Shown in pieces: positions 39,041-52,221 of a DNA stretch of 64,000 bases. Source of the DNA: Lethocerus indicus (taxonomy: Eukaryota; Arthropoda; Insecta; Hemiptera; Belostomatidae); assembly GCA_019843655.1 (NCBI GenBank), contig JACDQD010000006.1, positions 16,758,246 to 16,822,245 of the forward strand, given 5' to 3'. The translations under genes were made by a program, and so were the position numbers. The notes under the pieces were generated by a model that was not told where the DNA came from, searched no databases, and saw only the letters and a program-made list of their open reading frames with translations. How positions within the stretch are numbered: position 1 is the stretch's first letter; every line of letters starts with the position of its first letter.

Positions 39041-40143
39041 CTGTTTCAACGGCGTCCAAGTATATTCGCACGGAAATCACAAAACAACAACACTCTTCCT
39101 ATTTTCTGTCTCCAGGTGAATACAGAGTGGGCCCATGTGGAAGAGGAAGGATCAAGCGCTGCGTGATTGCCCCCGCCAGTATAGATTGTAGTATATACGA
39201 AATGCTTCTGTGAGTACGAATTCTAGTGTCACCATAAAGACATTGGATGACCGGGACTTCGTCCTGACTTGTACTGTAAATGTACAGTTACATGTTGTAT
39301 AACAAGAACACGGCGAATCGGCAACTTGCAATGCTTGACACCAAGCGGTAGTATTACATGGAAAGAAAGTGATCGCTACCCAAGCCATTTTTCCCAAGTC
39401 TTCCCCAGACCGACAATTTAGTCAACTTGAGAGGAAAATTTCGTACCGAGACGGTCTTCTGGACGCATGAACCCGCTAATAGAAATATCGGTTACCGTGT
39501 CCCCGGTTCATGTCTTGAACCGTTTAAACTGTTGACCCTTTAAAATGGGCCAACAAAATCAGATCAATGGCGGTCAGGTGGGGCCGTTGCCGCCCCCAGT
39601 CACGCATGCTGCCCACCCCCTCCTCTTCTTCGCATCCTCTTATTTCCTTCCCCAGTTTTAATATTATTTTATGTAAATATATATATTTTTTAGGAAAAAT
39701 AGGAATGAGGATTTTTCATAGAAGAACGATTGAAGCAAGAGAAAGGAGCCTCTTTTATTATCGCAAATAAGAATAGAGGGAAAAGGATTTCCCCGTTAGG
39801 TAATAATAATTTATGGATGAAAGAAAACTCATAATCGAGGAAAATTAAATTTTAATTATCTCATATATTCTGTAAAGTATAAAAACGTACCAATTAGTTT
39901 CGGCTTTGGACCATCGTCAGTAATATAGTTGGGTACTACTTACGCATCCCAGCAGACGATGAATCATCCTGTTTGTATTTTCACTCCACTCTTACTAACG
40001 ATAGCGGGAAACTCTTAAAATCAAATAGTCGACGAACGATCGAAAATGTATTCCAAACCATAATGTGTTAGCCGTCATATATTCTCGGAAGTCCACGGCA
40101 TGGGGTAAACCCAAGAAGGTTGCGTGGGAGGGTATCTTGGGAT

Positions 40144-40215
40144 TAGAAGAAGAAGAAGAAGAAGAGGAGGAAGAAGTATAAGAAGGAGGAGAAGGAGGAG
40201 TAGAGTAGGCGGAGG
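40144..40215 (+). repeat. Polypurine GAA/GGA tract
   Basis: Almost uninterrupted A/G on the plus strand (AGAAGAAGAAGAAG repeats passing into GGAGGA repeats), about 470 bases upstream of the nompC start codon. Such mirror-rich tracts can form triplex or R-loop structures. Open frames on both strands here (Arg-rich and Ser-rich) are by-products of the repeat. Confidence 0.85.
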
Positions 40216-40681
40216 AGGTTGGGTGAGTCACGCTATCCAACGAAACATTCTCTATTTGGTCGAAACATGCAAATTTTGCCGGAGCGGCCCCCACCGCGGG
40301 GGCGGCGGGGGCGGCAATGGCGTCGGCGTCTCAGTAGTAGCCGGGCCGAGGCCAAGAACAGAGTGGGCCGGGGGCTAGCACCAGGGCTAGGACTCCTACG
40401 ACGAGGATGTGAAGACGGATACCGGCGACAGTTATGGAGGAGAGGGACCCCCGAACGGGAACAACCATCCCAATCCTCAACAAAATATCAAGGAAATACG
40501 GTAGGCGAAAAACGGTCAACGTATACAAAAAGTACGGATAAACCCGGTTGTCTTAATTAATTTTTTTTTTATTTAACCAATTCTTCTTATTTTATTGTAC
40601 GGGGTCAGTTCGATAATTTTCGATGTGCGCGCGTGATCTGTTGTGAGTGTTGTGCCGATGTTCGCCGAGGACGAGTGAATT

Positions 40682-40799
40682 ATGTTGCCCAACGGAGGAA
40701 AGAAGGGCAGCAGCAGCAAGCCGCCCCCGGATGACAAGGCGTCCACGACTGGCAGTTCCGGATCGAAAGATGACCTATCCAAAAAGGACGATGCTAAAG
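40682..40799 (+). CDS. nompC: nompC (TRPN1) exon 1, N-terminal low-complexity segment
   Basis: First coding exon: ATG followed by 39 codons (MLPNGGKKGSSSKPPPDDK and on), rich in Lys, Ser, Gly, Pro and Asp, ending after DDAK with one base of the next codon. The donor is AAAG followed by GTATAA. It joins in phase to the exon at 49813. NOMPC is the pore-forming TRPN mechanotransduction channel of arthropod mechanosensory neurons; its cytoplasmic N-terminus begins with a disordered polar stretch like this, before 29 ankyrin repeats. The leader lies in a locally CpG-rich region. Identification of this exon depends on the phase match and on its similarity in composition to fly NOMPC's start; a further upstream exon cannot be excluded. 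Confidence 0.75.
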
Positions 40800-43700
40800 G
40801 TATAAAATATATATTTATTACCCTAGTTACAGAGCACGATAGAAGATATATAACGCACACGGATGTACAATATTAGAACTTTAATGAACGTAAACCGACA
40901 TGCCAAACAGTAGCCTTAATCTATCTTAGTTACAGATTTTAGATTATAACGTCAATAATACCTCGAGGAACAATTATACTCTCGAATAATGTGACCCGAA
41001 TATATTTCCAATGAAATTTTGTATTGAATTTTATTAATAAAATGTTCTGTGCACATTTATTTTGGTGCTCTCAATCTAGGAGGATTTGCTGTCGTTTGAA
41101 CTGTTCTTATTAAAGAAAGTGCATATTCCTGCGGCTTGTACTTTTATTTATTTTTAGTTCATAACATGTATTTTATAGAATGATTTATTGAAGCGTTGAC
41201 TTATAAAATAATATACCCGGGCCCTTACCTGCCGTTCTTAGATATTATCAGTGTAATAATTTCGTTTATTTAGTACGGAGTCCTCAACGTTTTGTGTTCC
41301 TTGATTTCGAATAAGAGTGGCTGAGCTGAGCAGAGTATCGACTCCCTCATTGCAGCTGTAAAACTCAATTATCATGGTCAACTATTATATTGCCTCTGTC
41401 GTGCGTACTGGAAGGAGCAATTAAGCTAGGATTAAATTAAAGACATTACAAAACAGCTAATAAGCCACGAATGTCCATGCTCATCCACTTTCTTGGATGT
41501 GATCTAGATTATTACCGTTACAAATGGAAATATTCCTATTCTCGAATTATCTGGCTCGAAAATTCCTTATTTATACTGTGGTAGTATTCCAGAGTAGAAG
41601 ATCACTTTAAACCCTCCAAACTTTAATGTTTGGCATGCGTTATAAATTAGAATAAATGAATTATCTAAGAGTATTAGTGAAAAGTAAAATATATTGCTGG
41701 TTAACCGTATAATTACAGTTTAGGGCATTTCACTGTCTGAGAAAAAGTGGTAATTAAATAAATCGAAGTAATGAAATTGTATTCAATTCTTCTTACGGGA
41801 ATGACCTCAATAAATAACTAACGTCTAGATAACAACTTATTCATGTTAAAATTGTCAGTTAGTTACTATCACTCTTAATGACAGTGCACTAGAATAGTAC
41901 GGTACATCTGCGGTTGAATACTACTGCTCATCAGGAACCTAAACACTGGTACAGTCATAGATAAAACAATTGAATAACCAACTAATCACAGTAACTGTAC
42001 ACACTTTAAACTTACATTCAGATGTTCTGTAAACGTTAAAGTTAATAATGAATGTCAATATAATGCGAAGATTTTATTATAAACAGAAAACTTTCCTCAT
42101 CAATATTGGTACATGGATATTTAAAGACATCGATTTAACTCTACTTGGTCAAATATTGGAAAGGCATATCCATAAAATACGAGATACGCGACTTGCCAGT
42201 TTCATTCCATTTAATAACGCAACATTTGGGACACAAATGTTCCCCACCAATATACTCGTTATGTTACTATGGTTACTTCATAGATGCTTTAGTGGTTCTT
42301 TAATAGCTTCGAAATACAAATAGAAATAGTGATTTAGATATTAAGGTGTTGTAACGTGTTATCACATAAATGAGTAATTTTAACACCATGTATTTATTCA
42401 CTATACAGTGTGAAACTGCTGACAGTATTCTGTGTAGCTAAACTTTCTTTTAAGTTGAACTTCTTCGATTGTATAGGACTATCTATTTCCGCCCTTCCGT
42501 ATTTTATAAAATGTTATTTTCAGACTTAATATTACATCACGATTTGTTTTGGTGAAATTACTGTTTAAGGATACTGCCCTGGTTTTTGTTGATAATCTCA
42601 ATTAACGTCTAGAAAGCCAATACCGAGTGGCCCAAATCATGACCCGAAGATCAACAGGAAAATTAATCTGATCAAGCGCTGATACCGAACACTGACCTAA
42701 ATTTAAGCTCCCCCGATGAAGCGCTGTTAACTCGCACTCACAAAATAGTTGATTATAAAGTAATCGTGTGCAAATGTTTTAAAATATTAAATGCAACGTA
42801 ATTCAAAATTTCCAGATTTGGCATCGAGCCGTAAAAGTGCCACCACCGGGTGACTTCTTTTTTTCTTGCCAGCCACGTCAACATAAAACACACTACATCA
42901 ATGTACTTTTAACTGTAACAGTTGATTGTACAAGGAATAAAACAAAAAAAAATCTTTTATTATTGATGCAGTTTATAATATTCATTTAAGTATTATTTGT
43001 AAGAGTTATATTCGCAGTTAATTCATACAAACCGTATACTATTGGAAATACTTTTCCGATATTGTAGTTGTTATTTGGTTGGTCAGTTAATCACCTATTG
43101 GCAGCTCCAAATCCCTTTTTCTGATTGACCAAAATATGGTCAAGATAACTCGGATCATATACAACCAGATAATATTACATCGATCAATTGTTTCGTGATT
43201 ATGATGTCAAAACACGTTGATCGTATCTATGAAAAACCATCTGCAGGTATACTCAGATTATTTGAAATGTATCGGGCTAAATGTAAATATTAATGAAAAT
43301 TATCAATTCGGGTAATTAACACCAATCTCGTAGATTAAATCCGCCGCAATTCATTTTAACTACAGTTCCTTGATTGCATTACATATATTCAGAAAATATA
43401 TTCTTTTAAATATGTTCTATTGCATTAGAGTATAAACTAGGTATTTTCGCCGTAAAATTAAAGACATTAAATCCGCTTTCAGTATAAACGACAATTGGCT
43501 CGTTGTTAATACCACCTGTTGAGCCGGCTGGAACACTTTGATAATGATGATTTGAAAATTTACACGACACTTCGTGTCCGGGGTCGATGGGCTATAAACA
43601 ATAAGGTTCACATCAATCCTGTCGAAATTGAGACTAACCAACGGTTTCAAAATTTATGAATAAGTTCTGTTGCGGAATTACATTTAGATAGTTCAAAATT

Positions 43701-45173
43701 TGTGATACTCCATGTTCCAAGACATATTTAGAGTTGGAGAAAATTATGTTAAAAATAACGGAAACGTTTAATTTTCAATAATTACAATTAAGAATACTGA
43801 CATATGTTGTTCTCATACCAAATAACGCGAGTAATATTAATTATGATTAATAGAAGATAAATGTAGCAAACTAAAATGTTAGGAATGAACCGCAACGCAT
43901 CGAATTAAAAATATTCTGTCTTTTCAGGATTGTTTGAGGTTGTTTATTCCAACTGTAGTTGTTTAAAACACACTTATTCAGTGGGCTGCCCCAATATTAA
44001 ACTACAAGGGTAAATTCAATCTGTAGAAACCTTAGATAGTGGAAAAACAGAATAATTCGACCAAGAAAGTACATAATTGGTGATCATAATTAGTGAGTTT
44101 CAAAACTATGAGAATAAAATCGTTTATTCCCTTTTTAGCTGCCCAGATAAATCCTCGGAATGCTCTTTCTGTACAGGAAACGGGTCCTTGAAAATATCGA
44201 TGTAATCGGAACTCGAAGCATTCGCTGCAGTCGTTCGCCAATCCTTTTCTCCTATGTCCTTTTCGTGAACATTTCTGAGTACCATCTATAGATTTAAAAA
44301 AACTAATGATCCCAATTTGTTACTGACTGTCTAGGATGTCATAATGTTTGGCCGGGGCTAAGAATATTTAGTTGAGATAAAGTTGAATTATTGTCTTACC
44401 GAAGAAAGGGCTGAGTGAGAGAGACAGTGTGGGAGAGAGGGAGAGAAAGAGGGGTTTAATTCCAATTAGTAAAGGGGTTGAGGGGTCTGTGTTTAGAGTA
44501 CAGGGCTGTGCAGTGTGGGTGGATGCCCTGGAACCGGTTAATCGATGTAGTCGACAGTCGGTCGTCTGTTCTGTTCTCGGGGTTCTCCCCTTCCGCCTCC
44601 CGTCACTCCCTCCCTCTCCCTCTCTCCCACCCTCCCTCCATCCCTCCTCTCTCTCGGCCCGGCTGTCATTCAGCGTGCCGTCTCCCCTTCGCCGCTAATC
44701 CGCCACCCCCTAGCCCCCCCCCCCCTTGGCTATATAAATGTAACTCCGGTCTGCTTCGATAGGGGGTAGGGGGGGCGGCGGCGGCGAGGTAAAGGGCGGA
44801 GTTTTATTACTAGCCCCTTCGCGCCCCCACCACCCCCTCCCCTAAGTGCTGGTAGGCAACCGGCCGCGATTTGATCAAACATTCCTGACTGGCAGCGATT
44901 TCCCAGAGCCCGAATCATCCGCCTCCGGTCGTTACACGGGGGCCACCAATTTATTTTGTAAACATTTTATGCGCTCAGATATTGAGCCCCAAATCCCTTA
45001 TCGAGAACCCTCCCTTATTTCGCACAATCCGAGTCGCAATAAAAAGAACGAGATTTGGAGAAATGTATTTAAAAAATAAAATAGCAACGCTTCTGAAACA
45101 GGAAACGACAGGAAGTGGAATTTTCGTCAGGTCCTTTTCCACATTATATTACAGTACGATTCCCCAACAGTAC

Positions 45174-45234
45174 GAAATTTTCTTTTATGTTCAATTGAAC
45201 ATAAAAGAAAATTTCATTCGTAAATTTACGAATG
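45174..45234. repeat. Adjacent perfect palindromes of 42 and 20 bp
   Basis: Positions 45174-45215 are a perfect 42-bp palindrome with no spacer (centre TTCAATTGAA). Positions 45215-45234 are a second perfect palindrome, CATTCGTAAATTTACGAATG, sharing one base with the first. Both would form hairpins or cruciforms. Nothing resembling a known transposon end was recognised at the borders. Confidence 0.95.
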
Positions 45235-46790
45235 CGACTGGTCTTATACGGGCCCGACATACATTCTTTGAAAGAAGGTCAATTGTTTAACACACGCGAG
45301 TCACCTTAGCCGACTCAGTTCAGGTGATCCGGTGTTCACCTGAAGATTTTCTTTAATAAACAAAATTTGATAGTCTTTATCCACAAATAAGTATATGAAA
45401 TGATTTAGACATTTTTATAATTTTTTATAAAATAATAATTTATAATCTGAAATTAATATACAATTGAATTGAAAAATGCAATTTCAATAAGAGGGTAATC
45501 TCAAATTTCGGATTAAACCTTGCACTCCAACTTGTTGCTCCGATACCGAGTAAGCTTACAGAATAATCGGGAATCCGATTATATGAATTTACATTTCTGA
45601 CTGTTTCTGAAGGCTACAGAAGTGAAGGTATCTGCATTTTAACGATTACATTTCGAGTGGTTTCTCGAGGTTGATCCTGAAGCCGCTGAGAGATTTATTT
45701 ATATGTATAGCAGTACAAAAACGAGACGCGGTAATTGGCGGGGTTTGACCGTAAGAAACATAAAAAAATCATGTGTAGAGGAAGTTAAGATATATATAAA
45801 CCTTGTATAAAACTTGTCAACAATATGTGAATTTAAATTTTTAGAAAATAATTGACATAACTCAAGAGAATTTGAGAATAGATTATACAGTTGTTATGAT
45901 ATTAAATATTAAATGAAAGATATATTACGTTTGCTAAAATGTTTGTCCAAATTTATTCATTCACAATTAATCCGACGAAGATAGGTATCAGATTTCACAA
46001 TCTGGGAAGACTTTAAACATGGCATAGTAGGTACAGTGTTTTAATAGTACGTCGAACGAATTCAAATTGCGGGTTTTATTTCTCCGCATAGGAGAAAGGC
46101 GGATGGCCGCAGCTCTGCGCAGAACCTTATCATCAACCCTCAGTTCGCGAAACTAAGCCACTCAGTTTATTTATGTATTCCCTCCGCGAAACAAGACGAA
46201 TAAAAAAGCTGAAAATTAATGTTGAAGTTAATTAAAATAACAATAGTTTCGATTATAACTGAAAACGGAGAGGTTTTTCGAAAAGGGGTTGCGTGATCCC
46301 CGGCGAGTGTCACGTTGCACTGGCGAAAATAGCGCTATATTTTACTAAATGTTATTTTTCTTTTTTTTTTTTGAACGGGGGCGAAAATTTAAAATTCCCG
46401 GACAACAATGTTTCCAAACAATTCCGTCCCTTTGATTGCGCGATCAACAGCAGTATAAGTTAAACAATTTTGAAAAGTGGGTCGGAATTTAGTAACGCCG
46501 GACTTAATCTGAGCCAGAAGATTGTACATAATTGGGCTTCGGCTTGCCTTTCAGACCATATTCGCCTTCTTATTTAGCATTTACTTTGGCCTAAATAATT
46601 TCTTACGAGTGGAGACTTACACCTAGAAACTGACCGAATTTGCGATTAATCATTATGTCACTGTTTATTTCACTGATCTATCTTTACAACCTAACCAAGT
46701 TTAATTATCCCTTGCACGGGTTTCTATAATATATTAGGTAAAAATTATTTAGAAATCAATGTTGGCTAAATTACATTTTTTCTCGAGTGA

Positions 46791-46824
46791 CAGCTTTACA
46801 AGTGAAAGCTCACTTGTTAAACTG
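46791..46824. repeat. Short imperfect hairpin
   Basis: ACAAGTGA and TCACTTGT flank a 4-base loop, and the pairing extends outward with small bulges to CAG and CTG. A 34-base stem-loop in nompC intron 1; function unknown, and chance is possible. Confidence 0.7.
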
Positions 46825-47860
46825 TAAATTTATTGTAGAGAATTTGGGGTGGTTTTGTGCTATTGATAAAATTTTAGTAATATCTGACTAATATGCCTCC
46901 GGCCATCACAAAACTCTAACATTTATAAATATATATTTATATTTATATATATTATAAAAAATATATTTTTCTTTCTGGGGAAGATTATTTTCTGGGTATT
47001 CATTCTACAGTTGAACCTGTTGAGCCTCTTTATCATCGTCAGTAACGTTCCGTGGGTTAAATAAGTCAGCTACTTTCCTATATGAGGTATCGACGAAGCA
47101 TCCTGTTAGCATTACCCGTGAAGGGGCAGCCGAAACCAATTCAGCTTAAGGTAAATGGCGCTACTAACCCTAGGATAATCCCCTCATAAATATCCTGAAA
47201 CAACAACGCGTTCGGTGTATTGAGGTATAGTAGAACTTGAAAACATTAGGCGTTATAAAAAAATGTTTAATCAATGTTCATATTATATTCTTTTTCATTC
47301 ATATTAATTAATTAAGTTCATATTATTTATTAATTCATGCACACGAGCTGAGGGCGAAATGGAGCCTCGCCAGAAGGGTGGTCTCATTATTAGAAACTTT
47401 TATAAATTTGTTTTCAAGTGAAAACGGAATAATTTCCGTTATTTACTTTTCACCCTGAAAAAACGAAGGTAAACAACGACATCTGCGGTTGGTAAGTGTC
47501 TGACCGATTCTTTATAAGGTTGGGCAGAGATCTGAAGTGTCGATAGCTGGCCAAGGGCTGGGAATAATCAAGCCGCCAAGCCCCAGTGCACTAAAGCCGA
47601 AGGGTTAATTCCTGGCATCGTTCGAATATTTTCACCGCCGACCTAAACCCCAATCCCCCCCAATCAGACCTTGACCAACTCAGTAAAACGATTGTTACCA
47701 CAGGATCAGATGGTCTCAAGGATATTAGTGTCTATCAATATCCAAATTTTTATTTTTAAATATTGTAGTGCATTTAAAAAAATATCATATGTCACCAAAT
47801 ACTTAGACGGTTTTGCGTACTATTTTTGGGAATGTGGTTTTTATCAAGATTATTTTTTTT

Positions 47861-48078
47861 AGAATACCTGTTTTGTGGTCTGCGAGGGGTTGGAATACCG
47901 CAGATTTCGTGTGTTTCTGTCTGCTCTCGCTGGTTTGGTCTTTTGCTAGACCGGTTTCGGTTCCTCGCCATCTTCAGTAGCGGTGTTAGTCACTCTTGGC
48001 CCTTTGGATGTTTTTTGGCATCCCCACTGCACTGTCACTGTCACTTGTACTGTGGTGGTTGTCTGTTTGTTGTGTGTA
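47861..48078. mobile_element. Foldback-type element, single-arm fragment
   Basis: Starts AGAATACCTGTTTTGTGG, runs through GACCGGTTTCGGTTCCTCGC and CATCTTCAGTAGCGG, and ends after CTGTGGTGGTTGTCTGTTT. This equals one arm of the element at 52222-52605, plus an inner segment shared with the copy at 36855. The second arm is missing. Lies in nompC intron 1. Confidence 0.7.
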
Positions 48079-48185
48079 TATAATCATCTATTAAGGTCAC
48101 TCATAATATATTTTAATATTTGAGTTATTTTTAACACTATTAAAACGCGTAGCGTATTCACTTTAACGCCGTACTAGTTTCAGTG

Positions 48186-48246
48186 GTACGGCGCATCTAA
48201 TACAAGTCCGCAACAAAGGTTTGTCTTACATTTTAGTATTAGCGCC
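48186..48246. repeat. Solo hairpin module, diverged
   Basis: GTACGGCGC at the left and TAGTATTAGCGCC at the right bracket a 61-bp unit matching the centre of the foldback elements at 52364-52424 and 62536-62596. Here it has no foldback arms directly beside it; the nearest arm fragment ends about 110 bases to the left. Confidence 0.65.
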
Positions 48247-49812
48247 TTATAGACAGATTTACGGTATTATTTCTTTTGTTCCGCTAACAACCTTTGTTAA
48301 TGTACAATTACATTCATTCGGTCATTGCCGTATTAGAAGGTGAAAGATAAATATGCAAAGTGAATAATATACATGTGTAGTGTAAAATTGTGGGTTATAG
48401 AATAATATCTCTTCCAATTTTTCAGTATTTTCCATCAGATTAAAATTCCTAACGACAGAAAACAATGCGGAGGCTTATTTTCCGCAACAAACGCTCTTAT
48501 AATAATAATTTAGAATTTTGCCAGAGAAATTGTGGAGGTTTAAGTGCTCTATTGGTACGTGTAATTAATGAACACCGACATTGACCGAATGAATACTGTG
48601 CCTGAGACTATCTGATTATTAACAAAAATTATTACATGAAGATATTCCGCGTTATAAAAAGTTGTACTTGTTGGCTTTCTGAATGTTCCTATACCTACCT
48701 CCCTTCTTTATAATCGGTAATAGAATTTTTATTAATTTTGAAAATTAAATTGAGTTGGCAGTTGACAGTTGAGTCGGTTCCTTAAAAGCAGCTATTGGGA
48801 AAACCCGGGGAGGAGCGAAAGAGGGAAAGAAAAGGAGTGATGAAGAAAAATTCTTTATTTCATAGCGCATGCTAAACTTGGCCTATGAACTTGGCGAGGT
48901 CGGCTTGTTACTGGATCATTCGTTCTCATTATTTCCGTAGTCTTCTTCTGCGGGGCCCCAATGAATTTTAACAAGAAAATGCACTGCAGAGGATCGTGTT
49001 GTGGGGCAATACAATTCTCACAGCCCAAGTCATGTACAGTCGGGCCCGATGAACAAACTGTAATTGAACATTGAACGTCGTAGCTCGGGACACCGGTTTA
49101 AATGGACCGCTTCCGATATTTTGCCGCTCCGAACCGTTCGACGTTCTGGCATGCAATCGACACATTCCTTTACTTTTCATTTGTAATGAATACAGAATTT
49201 TATTATTCGCGTATTCATTAACATTAAAACTCGAAATATTTGAACGCTCGATCGCCGAGGTCGAGGCGACACGCGGCCTTGTCCAAATTAAGTCAACTAT
49301 TAAGATGTTAATGAAGGGACACAGATTTATATGAATTCGTTCCTTTTTTAAATAGAAAAAATCTTACCTTTTCTGGGAACACCCGGTTAAAACTATAATT
49401 TCAAATACTTTTTACCTGGAATGAAATTATATGTACTAAGGTAATAAAACAAATTCGTGGGAGTATGGTGTATATTTAATGTCACCGCCATCTGTAATTT
49501 TCCCAATTACGAGAATCCAGATATTGTGTGTAGAAAGAAAACATGTCGCGAATTCAGTGAGAGTTAGGTTGTGATATTTTCCACCATACAAACCCTATTT
49601 ATTTCTTCCTATTCCTATGTATTTCATGAGAATCCAGTATTCGATGTGAATAGCTAAATAAATATTTTACATTTCCCTCCTTTGGGAAGACTCACCGCTT
49701 ACACGACCACGCGTGTAGGATAAAATTATTGTCTGGTACTAAATTCTTCCTAACGTTTACCAGCGAAATATGATATATGTGATATTAATTGATTTGCCTT
49801 TGTTCTGTTCAG

Positions 49813-50015
49813 GCAGCGATACAGCGAGCAATGGGACGACAAAGCCCGGCAGCGCGGGAGCCTCTGTGCGGGACGCCGCTCAGAGGGTGCTCCAGCTCTG
49901 CCAGAAAGGGGAATGGCCCCCCATTGACCAGGTACTCAAGGTACTCGAGAAGGCCGTGGCCGCCTCGCAGGGCGAAGAGACGACCGTCGCGCCTCTCACG
50001 GGGGTTGTCGATATG
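49813..50015 (+). CDS. nompC: nompC (TRPN1) exon 2, conserved pre-ankyrin region
   Basis: Opens after TTCTGTTCAG with two bases completing a Gly codon, then 67 codons to ATG followed by GTAAGT. The peptide includes PGSAGASVRDAAQRVLQLCQ, then KGEWPPIDQVLKVLEKAVA and ending LTGVVDM. From memory this aligns with fly NOMPC residues reading PSAGASIRDTANKVLGLAMK, EWTPIEAELKKLEKYVA and PLAGVHDM, which is the strongest evidence for the gene's identity. The segment is predicted helical and leads directly into the ankyrin array. Open frames in the other phases and on the opposite strand here are shadows. The exon is much more GC-rich than the introns around it. Confidence 0.93.
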
Positions 50016-52221
50016 GTAAGTACCATTCAAGTGCCAACAAGAACGGTGCGGATTAAACTGTTGATGTATGATTTACGATTAACCTATCAACAATAGTTTA
50101 AAGGTTTTTTACATAATACACTTGCCAACACTAAGGCGGATGGTGTACCATACCGGTTAAGTAGTATGCGTCAAAAACATTGAAAAGTTTGCAAGTCATT
50201 CGTCTAATTTATTACGTAAAAATAATGATAAAATAAACAGGGTCAGTTGAAACTGTGCTACTGAGGTCGGTGCACCGGGTTAGGATAGTTTCTCCGCCAG
50301 ACATGTAAGATTGAATAGCGTGTCTGGCATTAATCAGCGAGCATTTGAACCGACCGCTCCCAGTACAACACACGCCCAATCGGGTATCCGATTAGTATTA
50401 AACATCGATAATTTCGTAATTATGTGTTCGGTTAATAAAAATATAAAATTAATAAATAACAATGTGACACACCTATGAGATTAACGAAGTCATCGACTGC
50501 AGAGGCCGTGAAGCATTTAAAAATGTTTCAACGCTTATATATACATATCGATTGGCGGTAAAAGAAAGAGAACTGGAAAGAAATACGAATAATAAGCAGG
50601 TTGAAAGTTCTTGACAAAAAAAATCAGGGCCATTCCGACACTGAGCCTTGTACTTGGCCTTGTAATTTGCACGGTAAACAAAATAAAGTTAATTCAGCCT
50701 AATGAGCCGGCTATCGAGCGATGAAATACCGCCGGCCGATTTCATTGCGGCTTTTATTGCGGCTGGACAGAGACAGGGGCATAATAGAACGGCCTCGCGG
50801 AGAAACCGATCTCAATATTTTCCCGTCCGGGATATGTGGAATCGGAGTCACGAAATTTTAGAAATAGACCGATGAGAAGTTTCCGCTCATTTGTACGCCG
50901 TCAGGAGGCAACATTCGTAAAGCCCTCTTGGAAATGTCCTTGCATTTTGAAAGTGCGCCAGTCACGATGTTATAAGAAATTAACCAAGAATGAGTTATTC
51001 GAAAAAGTTTTCATTACTTTTTATTATTAATTGCTGCGGCTATACGACACTATTATTGTACGGCAATTAATAATATATAATTACATATACATTCGTTATT
51101 ATGTGATATAATTTATTTGTTCAATTCTCTCGGTAAATTTGCACAATTCTCGTATTTAACAACTGAAGATTTATGTCTAACATTGGTGTCCGAAGTAATG
51201 CTGTAATCGAGAATTTCTGAGCCAACATTGTGTTCAACGAATCCTAGTTTCGATGCTTGAGATCGTCTGAAAAATCCTACTGTTTATTTTTCTGTTTCAA
51301 TACTTGCGCTGAAAATAATGTTAGGATAGGGGGGAAATTGAACTCTGGGCGATCGTTTCTCCAATATCTCCAAATGTTTAACCCTCTTCAGGTGAATTGG
51401 TTCTCATTTCATTTGGGGGTGGGGAAAGGCCCCAAAAATCATTCCATCAATGCATTGAGCCGAGGCATAAAGCTGCTTACCTATAACAACTGATATAACT
51501 GTTATACTTTATAAGAAGCCCCTTTTAAACGGTTGAGCTCTCTAAATTTAGGTTGCGTTTGATAGATAACTCTCTGTAGGTGAGGCGGCCTAAAGTTCGT
51601 TGACTGGAGATGCAAATGGGGGCCTGCCGCCCCCATTCGAGTCAGCCCACCTCCGGTTGCCCACAACAAGGAACCGCCGAGCTACTCTATCAAGATAGGG
51701 CCGCCTCCGCTTTGGCCCACGACCTAAATTCAAATCTTCCCTCTTTCTCTTTCTCGGTCTTTCTCTTCTTCCGGGTTAATTGCTTAAAACTGGCCCCACC
51801 CGCTGATTCCGCCCCCCAGTCCCCCCCCCATCACGTGTATTCTTTTTCTTAAATTGCGGGTAAACCTATTTATTTATTACCCCCCGACGAAGGTATCCCG
51901 ATTTTATTTGACCTAGATAGTCTGTGAGCAATAAATATTGTCGAGATATCACTGAAAGCGTCGCGTCCCACTCTCTCTATCTGTCTCTGAGGGATAAACA
52001 AAAGAAACGGCCCTGTATACTATTCTTTAATAATTATGAAATGAAATTTATTCCATTCTACAAATTCTCTATTTAATGCTATTTTTTTAGTTATTGGTTA
52101 ATTGGTTTTTTCAGCAGACTATTTACCATTAAATATCAGAACATTTATCCCTCGTGAAATGTCGTTATGTTTTTTAATTACATTCTTCCTATTTATCCTC
52201 GATGTTGAGATTAGTTATAAG

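Larger units (their letters stand above)
34985..40681. other. Intergenic region between ACSF2 and nompC
   Basis: Divergent spacer of about 5.7 kb that should hold both promoters and the missing first exon of ACSF2. Apart from the separately listed foldback copy, palindrome, candidate exon and purine tract, no gene was recognised. A C-run lies at 36069-36077 and a CpG-rich patch at about 40280-40390. An initiator-like TCAGT occurs at 40605-40609, 70-odd bases before the nompC start codon. Confidence 0.5.
40800..49812 (+). other. nompC intron 1 (about 9.0 kb)
   Basis: Begins GTATAA and ends TTCTGTTCAG. No coding exon could be supported inside. It contains a purine-rich and a pyrimidine-rich block (about 44410-44460 and 44605-44660), a CpG-rich patch with a C-run and a TATATAAAT element (44706-44830), adjacent perfect palindromes at 45174-45234, a smaller hairpin at 46791-46824, one foldback fragment (47861-48078) and one solo hairpin module (48186-48246). 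The rest is AT-rich and unremarkable. Confidence 0.7.

Noticed and set aside
40124..40560. Arg-rich and Ser-rich frames upstream of nompC
   Set aside because: By-products of the GAA/GGA purine tract and the CpG-rich patch.
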